Shown piece after piece: positions 14,587 to 14,812 of a stretch of DNA of 14,812 nt; positions within the stretch are counted from its first letter, which is position 1; every line of letters begins with the position of its first letter. The notes under the pieces were generated by a model, which did no database searches, was not told the origin of the DNA, and saw only the letters and a program-made list of their open reading frames with translations. The stretch spans positions 1 through 14,812 of the forward strand of contig CAYRPO010000027.1 in the NCBI GenBank assembly GCA_964426305.1, read 5' to 3'. Made by a program: the position numbers and the translations under genes. Source of the DNA: CAYRPO01 sp964426305. Its GTDB lineage: Bacteria; Patescibacteriota; Saccharimonadia; Saccharimonadales; CAIOMD01.

Positions 14587-14615
14587 TTCCCAACAACAGA
14601 GACATGCTGTATACT
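14587..14615 (+). promoter_or_regulatory. Promoter of tRNA-Pro
   Basis: TTCCCA (14587-14592) and TATACT (14610-14615) are 17 nt apart. The start point would fall near 14622, about 8 nt before the mature tRNA end, a common distance for tRNA promoters. The -10 lies in the loop of the hairpin that follows rny. Confidence 0.5.
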
Positions 14616-14625
14616 TGTCTCTGTT
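14595..14625 (+). terminator. Hairpin after rny, possible terminator
   Basis: A perfect 10-bp inverted repeat (14595-14604 with 14616-14625) encloses an 11-nt loop, 14 nt after the rny stop. Only a mixed CT tract follows it, so it is a weak intrinsic terminator at best. It may instead protect or define the rny 3' end, and it overlaps the tRNA promoter. Confidence 0.45.
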
Positions 14626-14629
14626 CTCT

Positions 14630-14706
14630 CGGGGATTGGCGCAGTTGGCTAGCGCGCGCGGTTTGGGACCGCGAGGTCGAAGGTTCGAGTCCTTTATCCC
14701 CGACCA
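14630..14706 (+). tRNA. tRNA-Pro, anticodon UGG
   Basis: The 77-nt cloverleaf is complete. The acceptor stem is CGGGGAT with ATCCCCG, the D stem GCGC with GCGC, the anticodon stem CGCGG with CCGCG around the loop TTTGGGA (anticodon TGG at 14664-14666, G37 following), and the T stem GAAGG with CCTTT around TTCGAGT. The variable loop is 5 nt and the 3' CCA is encoded. C1-G72 with G37 fits proline tRNAs. Confidence 0.96.
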
Positions 14707-14720
14707 TTCAAGACACTTTG

Positions 14721-14749
14721 AGCCTTTTCCAATTTGGAGAAGGCTTTTG
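14721..14749 (+). terminator. Rho-independent terminator of tRNA-Pro
   Basis: A 10-bp stem with one G-U pair (AGCCTTTTCC with GGAGAAGGCT), loop AATTT, followed by TTTTG. It lies 14 nt after the tRNA CCA end and is the clearest intrinsic terminator on the plus strand. I see nothing in the bases after it to the end of the window. Confidence 0.8.
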
Positions 14750-14812
14750 TCATCTGCTAGGACACTACTTTTTCGTCGTCTACGACTAGGTTCAAAAAGA
14801 TTATTCGGCATA

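Noticed and set aside
14476..14811. Minus-strand open frame over tRNA-Pro
   Set aside because: It contains the well-known spurious translation of a tRNA gene (KDSNLRPRGPKP) and overlaps rny and the tRNA; not a gene.
1..14812. CRISPR array, insertion sequence or prophage genes
   Set aside because: No spaced direct repeats, no transposase-like or phage-like protein, and no terminal inverted repeats were seen; the only exact long repeat is the 55-bp gap artefact.

Overview
The window looks like a chromosomal segment of a Patescibacteria/CPR bacterium, most likely Saccharibacteria (TM7). The basis is indirect: compact gene packing with overlaps and 3-9 nt spacers, type IV pilus genes next to recA/recX, a TsaE whose P-loop begins SDLGGGKT, lamin-tail and PRC-barrel proteins, and RNase Y beside a tRNA gene. 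The standard genetic code fits every gene. No transposase, CRISPR array or phage gene was seen. Two 100-N runs are scaffold gaps. The first is flanked by an exact 55-bp duplication and is almost certainly an assembly artefact. The second interrupts real sequence.

Positions 1-6932 (minus strand) hold a type IV pilus module, read right to left: pilB (extension ATPase), pilC (platform protein), a major pilin with its own strong promoter, strong Shine-Dalgarno and trailing hairpin, and then three overlapping minor prepilin genes. The minor set matches the GspI/GspJ/GspK pattern: small, medium, and large without Glu5. The last one carries a big LamG-like head with a second beta-sandwich domain apparently inserted into it, making it a good candidate pilus-tip adhesin. 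No retraction ATPase, prepilin peptidase or PilMNO genes are in view.

Positions 7000-9311 (plus strand) hold recA, a small membrane protein with a YdjM-like His/Asp pattern, and recX, separated by 9-nt spacers. A minus-strand PRC-barrel protein overlaps the end of recX tail to tail.

Positions 9968-12026 (plus strand) encode a secreted, membrane-anchored protein with two lamin-tail domains, whose 3' end overlaps tsaE by 80 nt. tsaE overlaps the start of tsaB (ATGA), which runs into the second gap. TsaE and TsaB belong to the tRNA t6A modification complex. After the gap come a ZIP-family metal transporter lacking its very start, rny (RNase Y) behind a 186-nt leader region, and tRNA-Pro(UGG) with a promoter and a terminator. 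Nothing is recognised in the last 60 bases.

The genes fall into four themes: a surface pilus, DNA recombination and its control, tRNA modification and RNA turnover, and cell-surface or membrane proteins. The most unusual content is the pilus-tip candidate, the two-lamin-tail surface protein and the membrane protein between recA and recX.
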